Shown here in pieces: positions 10,973-23,080 of a stretch of DNA of 64,000 bases. A program made the position numbers and the translations under genes. Every line of letters starts with the position of its first letter. Positions within the stretch are counted from its first letter, which is position 1. The DNA is from Sordariomycetes sp. S80-01Y (taxonomy: Eukaryota > Ascomycota > Sordariomycetes): the NCBI GenBank assembly GCA_037042185.1, contig JAXQJY010000026.1, positions 1,674,001-1,738,000 on the forward strand, in the 5' to 3' direction. A model generated the notes under the pieces. The model did no database searches, was not told the DNA's origin, and saw nothing but the letters and a program-made list of their open reading frames with translations.

Positions 10973-12204
10973 CTATTGGCTCGTCCACTGAATGTTTACA
11001 TCTTTCTGGACGTAAATAGCGTTAGACACGCTATGACTTCTGTTAAGGCTGCTGGCCGGCTCCACGGTATTTTGGCCACCCGCATAGTCATCACTTTCAT
11101 TCCCACCCTTGCTCGCGCCTTCGATTTCTGTCCTAATTCGGGTGCTGAGGTTCAGCTCAGACTCGTTATTTGAGTCGCCGGTGGACCTAGAGCGTTTGGC
11201 GTAGGCACTTAGCTCGTGTTCGTGTCGGTCGCTGCCCTCGTCGTATCGGAGATACGGCTCGCTAGACAGCCCTGTGCCGAAAGTGTGCTTGTAGAGGCGG
11301 CGAAGGTTCGGGATACCGATACAGACTAGAGTTACTGTCTGCTCGACGGTCGACCAGACGATCAGTGGGACCGTGTCCTCTATCGTGAACTTTAGCGCCA
11401 TCATCCCAACCTTGGGGGCATTAAGCCATACCTGTGTAGTTCTCAGTAAAGCCATTGGCGACTTCGTATGTTCTAACAATGCCAGCGGCGCCTGCAAAGA
11501 CACCAAGGCCCATGATACAGGCAAGGAAGACCTTCTCCTTTTTCTTCATCTGCAAATTCCAGACGATGAAGGTCGGGATGATTGCGAAGAAGAAGTCAGA
11601 TACCAGGCAACATACACCCAGCGTCACGGCAGCCGGCGTGATGTTGATGTCGCACGTGCTTGTCGGTCGTATCGCGAGGTCGAATATTGCCCTCGGAGGG
11701 CTACACTGCAGCCAGAAAGCCACAAGCGTCGCCACCGAGTCCGCCATGAGACAGCTCATGACAACCCATATCGAAATCTTCTGCCATCTGATGACCGTCA
11801 ATCGAAGCAGGAGCAGCCCAAGCGAGACTTTTGAAAGGGCCATGCCTAGGATCGAGAAGGACTGTCCGCACATCTCCCACTTGATGGCGAGGGATGCATT
11901 CTCGGTACTGAGGTTGCCGATCGGCTGAGCGAAGCCGCGTTGTCGGGCGAGTTCGAGAAAGCAAGTGTGAATAAGGAGGAATATCTATGTCGAGGAATCC
12001 ATTGGTTAGCCTGGGGGAGAACGCGACAGGACCTAACTAGCAGGGCTTTCTCACTGCCGAGATGCTGTAGACGTAATCGTCTGCACCAAACTCTTCAACA
12101 ATCTGATACCGACTGATGAGTCGCAAAGCCAGGAAGATCAACGTAATCGCTGTGAAGGTCCACAGGAGAGCTAACGGCGTGGTACCCTGTTCAGATGTCG
12201 ACAT
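10973..12204 (-). CDS. rhodopsin-domain (PTH11-like) integral membrane protein
   Basis: There are three exons, 12204-12055, 11984-11432 and 11379-10973, giving 369 residues. It has seven hydrophobic segments in the pattern of the fungal rhodopsin-domain family. Family signatures include ADDYVYSI, the long loop before KWEMCGQSFSILGMALSKVSLGLLLLRL, and DTVPLIVWSTVEQ near TM7. A soluble tail of about 110 residues rich in Ser, Glu and Asn follows. Relatives include the Magnaporthe PTH11-like receptors, but most members have no known ligand. It diverges from the cytochrome P450 across about 500 bp, an arrangement common in secondary-metabolite or detoxification loci. Receptor function is not shown by the sequence. 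Confidence 0.85.
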
Positions 12205-12709
12205 CTTGACAGCGCTAGCACGTCGCCATTATTCACGAGAAGAGAGATAGAAATGGCCATCGTCCAATTGATCAAGATGCGGGCACGCGCCATAAATTGA
12301 CAGGTTCTTTCGCCTGCGCGGTCCGTCAGCCCCCAAATTGGCTGCATATTCCTCGCTGCCTCGCACAGCCGTCTGCAAGCCTATCTCGAAGGGGGTGTTG
12401 GTCCAAGTTCCGCAGCGAGGCAAAGAGGCACGACATTCTCACCAGCGCCCGATCTTCCTGCAGAAATTACAGGGGTGAGCGGCTCGGGGCGACAGGGGAG
12501 CTACATCCCCGATTTAACCAATGCAGGTTGGGAGCCCCTGAGGATTCTGCCGTCAGGTGTTGGTTGGTCGCAATATCGGAATCGATGGAACCTTGACACT
12601 TTACTCTTGGCTGCTGCGACCCCGCCGGCGGGTGAAAAGGGTACAGTGAGCTGATGCCAGCACGTGCGAAACTTGCGTCTCTAATCTCCTTGCCTTGCCA
12701 AAAGCGACA
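12205..12709. promoter_or_regulatory. divergent intergenic region, rhodopsin-like gene / P450
   Basis: This is 505 bp between two divergent start codons and must hold both promoters. No reading frame here looks genuine. A shared regulatory site is possible, but none was recognised. Confidence 0.4.
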
Positions 12710-14540
12710 ATGTCTGAGAATATCACCTTTCCGGCTGGAGACCAAGGCACGCTGACGAGGCTCCGCGACAGCCCCATTCTGACCATATGCGGCGCCCCAT
12801 TGCTGGGTTACGTTCTGTGGTGTCTCTGCTACGAAGCTCTGTCCCCTCTGAAGAAGTATCCGGGGCCATTTCTTGCACGTAAGATATGCATTGCCCATTC
12901 CTCGTCCCAATGACCTCTACAATCGGGTGGTATTGGTCTCATCCGGTGTTTAACTCCCGGCCCGATTGGGAGTCACTAGCCTAAGGCATATAATTAAGTC
13001 TGACTTCGCCTAGGATGGACGAGCCTATGGTACATGTACATCAACTGGACGGGGAAGGCGCAGATCCACCTCGACCGACTGCACAAGAAACATGGCCCGA
13101 TCGTGCGCATCACGCCCGGTATAATCGACATAGACGAGCCCAGCATGATACAGACGGTGTTCAACACCAAAGGGGATTGGCTCAAGGTCAGCACCTCAAC
13201 TCAATTTCCATACCACATTGTTTCTGACCTCCGCGGCAGACACCGTGGTACCACTCGAGTAGCGTCCTCATGGGCGGCCAAATCGTGTACAATCTCTTCA
13301 GCCAGCCAGATCCCAAGATCCACGCGGCGCAGAGAAAGCCCATCTCGAAATTCTACTCAATGTCGACGACTCTTGCGCTCGAGCCACACATCGACGGCGT
13401 AATCAGACACTTCTGCGAGCACCTTGAGCGTCGGTTCGTGGATGTACCGGACGGCAGGAAGGAGTTTGACCTAGGCGAATGGGTCTTGTTCTACACATGG
13501 GACGTAACTGGCGCCGTGACGTTTTCCAAGCGATTTGGCTACCTTGACGAGGGTCGCGATTTTGACGGCACGCTTTATGCCGCCGACAAGGCACAGGACT
13601 ATTTCGTTGTAGTGGGCGCCATACCCTTCCTCGACAGGGTCCTCGACAAGAACCCCATATATCACATCGGACCGCCCGGCTTCAACACCAGCACAGCCAT
13701 CTCGATACAGCGACTGGGAATGCGTTATGATGGCAAAGACAAGGATTGGCACAATCCAGAGGTCCCTGATTTCCTCGACAAGTTCATCGAAGCAAAGAAT
13801 ACGAACCCAGATGAAGTTAGCGATCCGCAGATCATATCTTGGCTGATGGTCAACATGATCGCTGGCAGCGACGTGAGTGCTCCTCTATTCCCGCAGGCGT
13901 TTAGCCGCCTCTGACTTCGCTTCAGACGACGGCCATTGTCATCCGCAGCGCCATCTACCACTCCCTCAGCAACCCCAGTGTCTGGAAAAAGCTGACATCC
14001 GCCATTGCCGCCGCCGACTTCCGCGGTCGCGATCTCATCCCTGTCCCCTACAAGGAAGCACTGGCTATCGAGTACCTCCAGGCCGTCGTTCAGGAGGCCA
14101 ATCGCATCCTTCCCGGCGTCGCAATGCCTCTTAAGCGCTTCGTTCCTCCCGGCGGTCACACGTTACCCAACGGCGACTTCCTTCCCGGTGGTACGACAAT
14201 CGGCATGAGTCCATACATCACGAACCGGAACAGAAGCATCTACGGCGAGGACGCCGACGACTTCCGCCCGGAGCGGTGGCTCAGGGACGTGGACGGCGGG
14301 GAGACCGAGGAGGCGTTTCATACCAGGCTGCAGGCTATGCACAAGGCGGACTTGTCGTTCGGCGGTGGCAGCCGGGTCTGTATCGGTAAGAATCTTGGTC
14401 TGTTCCAGACATACAAGGTGCTGGCTACGTTAATCACGCTGTATGACTTTGAACTGTCTGAAAAGGCAGACTTCAAGGTGATCTGCAGCTGGTTCCCGCG
14501 GCAAGAGGGACTGCGTGTGAGAATGAAGAGGAGAGCCTGA
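12710..14540 (+). CDS. cytochrome P450 monooxygenase
   Basis: There are four exons, 12710-12878, 13014-13186, 13240-13872 and 13926-14540, giving 529 residues. The N-terminus has a membrane anchor (about residues 20-40) and a proline hinge, KKYPGPFLAR. The I-helix oxygen-binding motif is AGSDTT, split by the last intron. The ExxR of the K helix is EANR (about 382-385). The heme loop is FGGGSRVCIG, with the Cys ligand near residue 475. The overall style resembles the pisatin-demethylase-like E-class group I P450s of Sordariomycetes (TPGIIDIDEPSM, GDWLKTPWYHSS). The substrate is unknown. The protein would act at the endoplasmic reticulum with a P450 reductase. No other biosynthetic gene adjoins, so detoxification or a small orphan pathway are equally possible. 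Confidence 0.93.
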
Positions 14541-15738
14541 GGGGGGAGACTTGGGAAAGGCTGTTGGGAGCGTGGACGTCCAAGAGACCATACCCGCGAT
14601 TGGCCGCAATAACAACAGGTCAATCCTCTAAAAGCCTGTTCCTGCTTTGAAACGACCAGAGGAACGGAAAATTGAAAGCTGCAAGCCGATGCTCCTACAG
14701 TCTGAGAAACGAGTTGACCCGTAGCTGCACAGCGGATGTACGCAGTTGAGGTCTACTCGGCTGCACCCCGTTCTTTAAATTTCCAATCAGATCACATAAA
14801 TGTAGTCATTTCTAGGTTATATTGGACAGATTTTCAAGCGAGTTGCAATGATCGAATGATCTATGACCGGCAGAAGTCAAGTAGGGTGCCTTGGACAGCT
14901 TACGTTGGACATTCTCGAGACTAGTAGTTTTCCTCGGCTGACATTCCGGAGGCTGAGGTCCACTATCCGGGGCCCGTACTGCCCAAATAGGCAATCCAAT
15001 CTTGATACCCCGGCGCCACAAGAGCCACCCATCATCGTTGGCTACGGAACGCGTTATCTTGATCTGGTCATTTGGACGATGCTCTAAGGGTCTAATTTCA
15101 CGGTGTTTGAACTCGTGTTGTTTAAATATTGTCGTCAGCTGCACGCTGCGCATTAGTATCAGCTTAGAGCCGGCGGGCGCCTGGCCTGGCTGAATCAACC
15201 AGCAGCATCCCCATGGCAATCCAAGGTCTGGCTTCAACACGGGCAATAAGCACCATCGCCTGAAGGAGACGTGCCGTCTCGCATCACTTCCGTGTTTCGA
15301 GCGCAAAGCTGCTCGGCATGTTGGTTCTGCCCGGCCTCCGCGCATGCCGTCGTGCAGCAGCCCTGTCGAACTAAATTTGTTACAGAAGGATAGGCTCCCT
15401 ATTTGAACCACTTTCTAATTTAGGCCTTGAAACACCTAAATACGAAGTGTTTGGCTAGCATGGCGAGGCTGAGTGTCCCAACCTGGCGCCTAAGCCACCA
15501 TGTCCACGCGCTATAGGGTCTTTCACGAGGGGCTACCAGCTTGGCGACACCAAACCCCTTCATCCCCGTCGTGATAACATAAAGTATCATAGAATAAATG
15601 TGAAGGGCTCTTGTTTCATTAAAAATTAGATATAAAGTTAGCTGCCATGTGGTTCCAGGAATTTGGGGTAAATACCATAGCCCACACAGTCCCTCCACGC
15701 CAGCAATCTTACCACTTTTGACAGGCCCTTTCTCCACC
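14541..15738. other. 1.2-kb intergenic region
   Basis: This lies between the P450 gene and the BTB gene. A 199-codon minus-strand frame (14812-15411) and overlapping plus-strand frames show no domain, signal or splice pattern. Nothing was supported. Confidence 0.45.
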
Positions 15739-16800
15739 ATGTCTAGCAACGCCGAAGATGTTATCGTTGACCATCGAGGAGATCTCACACTGCGGGTCGG
15801 TGCTAGCCATGGCGACGAGACGACCTTCAAGATATGTTCCCGGGCCATGAGCAGAGCCTCGCCCGTCTTTGACCGGATGCTGTACAGCAACTTCGCGGAG
15901 TCCAAGGCCAACAGCACCACTGGAGATGGCATCTGGTCAGTCGACTTGCCGAGCGACAAGCCCGCAGCGATGCAGATCTTCCTTAACATCTGCCACGCCG
16001 CTTTCGGCAGGGTCCCCAAGGTCCTTTCTGTCGACGACCTCTACGATCTGACCGTCTTGACGCACTACTGGGACGCGACGCTGATGCTCCGGCCCTGGAT
16101 TGCAGGCTGGATGGCAGCAGTGGAGGAAATCGTCAGCGACGCGAACACTATCCAACCCAAGATGCTCTGGATCTCGTGGGAGCTGGGCAGAAAAGAGTCA
16201 TTCGAAGTGACGGCGGACCGCATGCTGATGGAAACCGAAGGTCCGTGGTCCGAGATCTCATGTCAGATGCTCGACGTGCAAACGCCCCCGGACATCATCG
16301 GTAAGCCCATACATAGCCTCGCACTCCTCAGATCCGCCCCTCCAGCAGACCACTGACACCCAGCAGAGCGCATCGGCGCAGTGCGCAGCCAGACCCTCCA
16401 CGCACTGCTCGACATCTTCCGCGAAATGGCTGACCACTTGGTCGTCGTCAACGAGCGCCCGCGCTGGTGCCGCCACGCCACCTGGATGGGCCCTCACCGG
16501 TGCGAATCCATGATTTTGGGGTCCATGACCTTCTGTCTCACGCGAGCTGGGCTGTGGCCGCTGCCGGAGCCGAGGAAGATGGAATACAGCATCGTCGGTC
16601 TGTATCGAAAACTGACCAACCTCATCATCCACGACATCGGGCCGGAGGTCAGCGAGAAGCCGCTCGTCGACCACAAGGAGTGCAATCCAGGACCGTACCT
16701 GCTGCAGCAGGTCAAGGCGGTCCTGGACCAGATTCCGAAGCCCGTGGACGAGACGCACATAAATCACTTGGACGAGCAGGCGGCGAAGCTGCAGCAGTAG
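15739..16800 (+). CDS. BTB/POZ-like domain protein
   Basis: There are two exons, 15739-16300 and 16367-16800, giving 331 residues. The N-terminal third fits the fungal BTB family that begins with a nucleotide-free line such as GDLTLRVG, then FKICSRAMSRASPVFDRML and a later LYDLTVLTHYWD. BTB domains mediate protein pairing, often with Cullin-3. The rest is helical and holds Cys/His residues (WCRHATWMGPHRC) that could bind metal. Many similar proteins occur as expanded, poorly characterised families in Pezizomycotina. The first intron is 66 bp, with GTAAGC and CAGCAG. No partner is suggested by the neighbours. Confidence 0.8.
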
Positions 16801-18305
16801 ACAACAGCCCGGCCGTTGGGGTTTTCGGCTGATGACGATGCTGGGCGTAAGCCACCTGGCGCCGAGAAAAAGCTTGTTTCGCATCTTACATGCGATGGCG
16901 CAACGGACATGAGATGACGATCTCTGGGGTTCCGATCGCTTCACGTCCGTTGTTAGCCATTCGAGCCATCAAATGAAGAAAGCAGCAGCCGGAAGACGGT
17001 CAGCGCAGAATCAACGCATTGCGCCAAACCCTCCCTCATTACATGAAATGATCCACACACAGCTCGCTCGGGTCGCGGACAAAGAAGGCGAAGCGCAGGG
17101 CAGCGCAGGGCAGCGCAGGGCAGCGCAGGGCAGCGCACCACGCAGCGCAGATCCTTCAACGGGGGACGATGGCACCATCGCCCTACAGCACTCCGTACAC
17201 CCATCCCCTCTCACCTCTGCGGCAGCAACGCGAGGAGGAGGAAAAAAAATTGCAAAGGCCGACCCTCTTTTCCGGTTTCACAGCAGGGCGCCACAGCGGT
17301 AAATCAAGTAAAGCGAGCCCCCGTAGCGCCGGCAGCGGAGGGGGCTCCACGGACGAAACGCGGCCAGTCGCATGGCGCCAACTTAATAATCACGTTGCGC
17401 CAGCAAAAAATAGAAACGTCTGAGCCACGCCTCGCGATGACGTCTGTGCCGTCAGTTCTTTGTGCTGCTGCCCACCCGCCGATTCATGATCTGATCTGCC
17501 ATCGCCCGGGAGGGTGGGAGAGGCCTGACGGTCGCAGCCCTTTGTTTCTTTGTCTAAATGCTGACAATGGGTGCTGGATTCCATCATGATCATCCGCACC
17601 TGTCATCTTCGCCCATCCGCGTGTTCCTTTCCAGGACTGACGCCTGCGCGGTGGCATGTGAAGCGGCTTCTGACGTTGTGTACGTGTATAGCATAGCATC
17701 ATGGCGTCGGTGGGGCAATACGAGGCCCGTTGTTCCAGGTTTACCGTTGCGTGGCTGTGGGTGGATGGATGGTGGCACTGTCCACTGGCTGCATTGCCCT
17801 TGAGCTGCCGTGGTCCAGTCAGTCTCGGTCGGAAAGTTGGCGATTCCGAAGGAAGACTGTAGATCCCGCATGGAACTCTTCTTGACCTTGACAGGTTCGG
17901 AACCGCCAAAAAAGTTGGTTTCCTGTCCGTCCGCTTCGTCCCCCTTCCCTCTTTTCTTCCCATCATCACCGACGGCTGTCCTCGCAGCGGGCAAGCAACA
18001 TCCAGACGAACCTCATCATCCCTTGCGCGGAGAATAAACTCGCCAAGACGGCACATCTTGCTTCTTGCATCTGCGCGGGCTTTGTGGTGGTTCGGTAGCT
18101 CACACGTAGCTGTTTGCCAGCTACTAGCGGCCGCGCGCGCATCCGACGACAAACACTCGCTCCCATCGCGAAGAACAACCTCCCTCGTTTCCGATATTTT
18201 TTTTTCCAACTGTGAACTTTCTACTCAGCTCTTTCTGGATTCTGCGCAACCGTCCTGGAACGTTTTTTTCCCAAGTGTCGGTGAGCTGGTGCTCAGTTGC
18301 TGAAG
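16801..18305. promoter_or_regulatory. long upstream region of the chitin synthase gene
   Basis: This is 1.5 kb without a supported gene. It contains a short GC-rich tandem repeat (17093-17142) and, in the last 400 bp, pyrimidine-rich tracts (for example TTTTTTTTTCC near 18200) typical of highly expressed fungal promoters and leaders. Confidence 0.5.
17093..17142. repeat. 10-bp tandem repeat
   Basis: About four to five head-to-tail copies of GCAGCGCAGG are visible, ending in CACCACGCAGC. It is a simple GC-rich minisatellite upstream of the chitin synthase gene. No function is implied. Confidence 0.85.
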
Positions 18306-21087
18306 ATGGCTTACAGCGGTCGTGACGACGACCAAGGCGGCTACCACCGGGGCTACCAATTGGAGGACGTTCCCGCTAGGTCAAATGTGAGTATCACCTG
18401 AGCCGGATCCGAGACATTCCAGCGACTAATACGACGTCAAGTCACGATTGTCATTCAACGAAGACGATGAGAATATTGCCCGTTACAACTACGATGACGA
18501 CCGCGCGAACCCTTACAACCCGTCTACGGACCGCCTGGCCCCCTACGGCAGCGGACGGTCATCGCCGCAGGACAATGGCATGTACCATATGCCGCCGGGC
18601 CCAGACACCCAGGGCGGTTTCGACTTGTATGGCAACTTTGGCAACGGGGACTTTGCCCAGCGACCGCAGTCGTCGATCAGCATGATGGACGTCGACCCCG
18701 AGGACAGCTGGATGGAGCGCCAGCAGCTGCCCCTGGACGGCACGCGGCTCACGGGAGGCATCCCCAGGAGGCGCGAAACCCGCAAGGTCAAGCTCGTCCA
18801 GGGCTCGGTCCTGTCCATCGACTACCCCGTCCCCTCGCCCGTCAAGAACGCCATCGAGCCGCGGTACCGCGACCCCGAGGGCGGCAGCGAGGAGTTCCTC
18901 AACATGCGCTACACGGCCGCCACGTGCGACCCCAACGACTTCACCATCAAGAACGGCTACAGCCTGCGCCCGCAGATGTACAACCGCAACACGGAGCTGC
19001 TCATCTGCATCACCTACTACAACGAGGACAAGGTGCTGCTCGCGCGCACGCTGCACGGCGTCATGCAGAACATCCGCGACATCTGCAAGGGCAAGTCGGG
19101 CCACTGGCACAAGGGCTCGCCGGCGTGGCACAAGATCGTCGTCTGCCTCATCTTCGACGGCATCGAGAAGGTGGACAAGAACGTCCTCGACGTGCTCGCC
19201 ACCATCGGCATCTACCAGGACGGCGTGGTCAAGAAGGACGTCAACGGCAAGGACACGGTCGCCCACATCTTCGAGTACACGACGCAGCTGTCCGTGACCC
19301 CGAGCCAGCAGCTGATCCGCCCGACCGCCGACAACGAGGACAAGAACTTCCCGCCCGTCCAGATGATCTTCTGCCTCAAGCAGAAGAACAGCAAGAAGAT
19401 CAACTCGCACCGCTGGCTCTTCAACGCCTTCGGCCGCATCCTGAACCCCGAGGTCACCATCCTGATCGACGCCGGAACGAAGCCCTCACGGTACTCGCTT
19501 TTCAATCTGTGGCGCGCATTCTTCAACGACAAGAACCTCGGCGGCGCGTGCGGCGAGATCCACGCCATGCTGGGGCGCGGGGGCCGCAAGCTCCTCAACC
19601 CGCTCGTCGCCGTCCAGAACTTCGAGTATAAGATCTCCAACGTCCTCGACAAGCCCCTTGAGTCCTCCTTCGGCTACGTAACCGTGCTTCCCGGAGCATT
19701 CTCCGCCTATCGATTCAGGGCCATCATGGGCCGGCCGCTGGAGCAGTACTTCCACGGCGACCACACGCTCTCCAAGATCCTGGGCAAGAAGGGCATCGAC
19801 AACATGAACATTTTCAAGAAGAACATGTTCTTGGCCGAGGACCGCATTCTCTGCTTCGAGCTGGTGGCCAAGGCGGGCAGCAAGTGGCACCTGTCGTACA
19901 TCAAGGCTGCCAAGGGCGAGACGGACGTTCCCGAGGGCGCGGCCGAGTTCCTGAGCCAGCGACGACGATGGTCGAACGGCAGCTTTGCGGCGTCGCTCTA
20001 CTCGCTGATGCACTTCGCGCGTGTCTACTCTTCGGGTCACAACCTGGTGCGGATGCTGATGCTGCACATCCAGCTCGTGTACAACTGCGTGCAGCTGGTC
20101 ATGTCTTGGTTCTCGCTGGCGTCCTACTACCTGACCACGTCCATCATCATGGACCTCGTGGGCACGCCCGTCATCATGTCCGGGTACCACGGCTGGCCCT
20201 TCGGCGACACGGCGACGCCCATCGTCAACTCCTTCCTCCGCTGGATCTATATCGTGTTCCTCATCCTGCAGTTCATCCTCGCGCTCGGCAACAGGCCCAA
20301 GGGCTCCCGCTTCACGTACGTCGCCTCCTTCATGATCTTCGGCTTCATCCAGGCGTACGTCATCGTGCTGTCCTTCTACCTCGTCTACCGGGCGCTGAGC
20401 GGCAACCTCAACGGCCAGATCGACACCGACTCGTTCGGGGCCTTCTTCCGATCCATGTTCGGCACCGACGGCGTGGTGGGCGTCATCCTGCTCGCCATGA
20501 TCACCATCTACGGCCTCAACTACGTCGCCTCCTTCATCTACCTCGACCCGTGGCACATGTTCCACTCGTTCCCGCAGTACCTCGTGCTCGCCTCCACCTA
20601 CATCAACATCCTCATGGTGTACGCCTTCAACAACTGGCACGACGTGTCCTGGGGCACCAAGGGCTCCGACTCGGCCGAGAAGCTGCCCTCGGCGGCCGTC
20701 ACGCGCGACAAGGACAACTCGCACGTCGTCGAGGAGGTGAAGCGCGACCAGGACGAGCTCGACAACGCCTTCAAGGAGACGGTCAAGCGCGCCCTGCAGC
20801 CCTTCAAGGAGGAGGAGGAGTTCGAGAAGAAGGACACCGAGGACTCGTACAAGAGCTTCCGCACGGGGCTGGTCGTCAGCTGGATCATTTCGAACCTGAT
20901 CCTCATCGTCGGCGTCACCACGGATGTGTTCCTGCCGCTCGGCGTTCCGGGGGCGGCGACGGGGAGGACGCCCTACTACTTCAGGGTTCTGCTGTATGTG
21001 ACGGCGGTGCTGTCGCTGGTCAGGTTCCTGGGGTTCCTGTGGTTCATGTTTGGGACGTATCTGCGCAAAATTACGGCGAAGCGGTAG
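18306..21087 (+). CDS. division-1 chitin synthase, probably class III
   Basis: There are two exons, 18306-18386 and 18442-21087, giving 908 residues. The enzyme polymerises GlcNAc from UDP-GlcNAc at the plasma membrane. A disordered N-terminus precedes the Chitin_synth_1 and catalytic domains (about residues 135-560). Key motifs are the EDRILCFEL acidic motif and the product-binding SQRRRW (about residue 530). At least seven TM segments follow, and the chain ends [15 protein letters not shown]. The N-terminal start [19 protein letters not shown] and the [15 protein letters not shown] segment are most like the class III enzymes (A. nidulans ChsB, N. crassa CHS-1). Classes I and II are close alternatives. 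Codon use is extremely GC-rich at third positions, creating long antisense open frames that are not genes. Confidence 0.94.
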
Positions 21088-23080
21088 GCGGCCTGCCTTG
21101 GGAAAACTTGTATTGTATTTTATTTCTATGGATCATTGGGTAATGTCAGGGTGGTGTTTATGGGTATAGACTAGCGATCTCAGGGTTTGTTGTTCTTTTA
21201 CGGATGGTGCGGACTGAACCACCGGAGCGATCAATCTGATATCTCCAAACAACAGTCATCATAATCTTATGACATGAGAATTCTGCACAACAATGCACCG
21301 TCCTAGTACTGCCCGCCGCTTCTTCTGTGTTGAGTACGTCTGGAGTGGTGTGAGGCGCACATGGTGGGGAAGCTTCTCATTCCAGTATTAGCTGTTTCCC
21401 AATCGGGTAATTCACGATCCTGGTTCGACACCCGACCCGCTGGTCATGTCTCAATGCTGAATCCAATGTTCTTGCTCAGCGCAATCTGGCGAAGGTTCAC
21501 ACTTTGCATCGAGGCAATCACAAAGCAGGACTGTTCGTCCATCCCGAACTTTGGATGTTTCCATTCCGCATGCTGACCATAAGTCCAGGTTGGGTTGAGC
21601 AGGCTGCTTGCCCGAGAAGTTGGGAATCCTCCATGTGCCGGCAGTCTACCCTAAGCGAGCATGAGCACATGAAGGTTCCTCAGCAACAGCATTCTAGATC
21701 TGCCTAAAAATTAAATTTGATGAAAGCCCCAGACTATTCTGCACTATCCAGAACTTTTGATCCATTTCCATTCAGTTTTCAATGCTTTGTGAGGGGGTCA
21801 TGTTCGCCGTGCTGTAATACAGGCGGCGCCCCATTTTCCAAAGACTTACACCAATTGGTCACTTCCCAAAATGGATATGGCACTTCTTTAACTATAGTAG
21901 CACTTACTTACCAGACGGTGATCTCAAGAAATGCGAAGATCGTATGCTCCATTACCAGTTACCACACTTTTTAATCGACAGTTCGCTATACTGTGGCATT
22001 TTTCTTCGCAGCTTCGGCCTCGTTGTGCGCTCGCATCGGTCCTGGCCGAGGGCTGCAACGTTCGACGCGACTGACCCGCTCGACTTGCCGAGGCGAAGCG
22101 TCACGCTTCAAAGGCACACCAAGAAACGAGTTCAACTCAGCCGGGAGAAAAGTTCACTCATATTCCTCACAGGCGAATCTTATTTCACTTGCGAATTGTT
22201 CTTAAGCCCTTCCGAGATGTCTTGGCGCGCAATTACAGCCGAGGAATCGAAAGGTCGTGTCGGCGGCTCCCAACCACCTGATGTCATGAAGATCGAGCCG
22301 CAGGTGCAGGTGCAGGTGGGCACACGCGAGCAGCGCTTCCGCAGACGTGACGAGACGACTTTGACAGAGAGCAGCGCAGGGCCATTGACAGGAAACATGT
22401 GCATGTGTAAAAAAAGAATCAAGGGCCTTCCAAGTAACCACGCTCTCACCACGTCGCAAGGTCTCCTCATCTTCAAGTGCCCGCCATCCGCTGAAGATTC
22501 CCAGGGCGGCCACCCCTGCCGAAATACAGTTGACCAGCCCTGTAAAAACGCGCTCCCCCAGCGCCCACGCCCGCCGCAGCTGCCCCCCTAAAACCCCCAA
22601 TCATCGCGCCAGACGCCAAAAACGCGAACCTGAGGGAAAACCCACACCGCGCGCGGCGCGTCCACCTTAAACCACCTCCTCTTAAAATACCTCGACGGCC
22701 TCTCTCCTCACCTGCGCTTCTTCCCTCCCCACGCCCGCTGCAGGTCTCCTCGCTCGCGACCACGCACGCACACGCTCCTATTTTTTCTTGTTCCCCTTTC
22801 GAGCTTGGCCTCCGTTTGCGTGACCGCCTTTGCCTCTTGCCGACTTTAATTCTTGGATTGTGTCTTCCTTGCCGACCTGGAGGCAGAGTATATCGGACAG
22901 TGGTGCTCGTTGTACCTGGAGCGTGTAAGTTGGGGAAACACGATATCACGTCCGCCACAACCGCGATTCGACGCGCCAAGCTGCGAATATCGACCTTGCA
23001 CGCCTTTCACGACGTCAACCAGTGCATGCCCTAGCACCGCATAACTTTTTACGACTTAATTTCTGTCGTCGGCGCCCGTC
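21088..23080. other. 2-kb intergenic region, promoter and leader of the FHA gene
   Basis: No supported gene was seen. The 215-codon frame at 21944-22591 shows no domain and lies in what looks like promoter and leader DNA. The last 400 bp is rich in C/T tracts. A B-box-like word at about 21422 lacks a matching T-arm stem and was rejected as tRNA. Confidence 0.5.

Noticed and set aside
14812-15411. 199-codon minus-strand frame between the P450 and BTB genes
   Set aside because: No family resemblance. It lies in promoter-like DNA.
19486-20724. 412-codon minus-strand frame opposite the chitin synthase gene, and a 419-codon plus-strand frame at 19884-21143
   Set aside because: Both are shadows caused by the very GC-rich third positions of the chitin synthase gene. 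They lack domains and have runs of His/Arg/Val typical of antisense or shifted GC-rich frames.
21361-21445. possible tRNA gene (B-box-like GGTTCGACACC)
   Set aside because: The sequence around it cannot form the five-base-pair T arm or an acceptor stem, and no A box is in register.
21944-22591. 215-codon plus-strand frame upstream of the FHA gene
   Set aside because: It overlaps pyrimidine-rich leader sequence and shows no conserved pattern.
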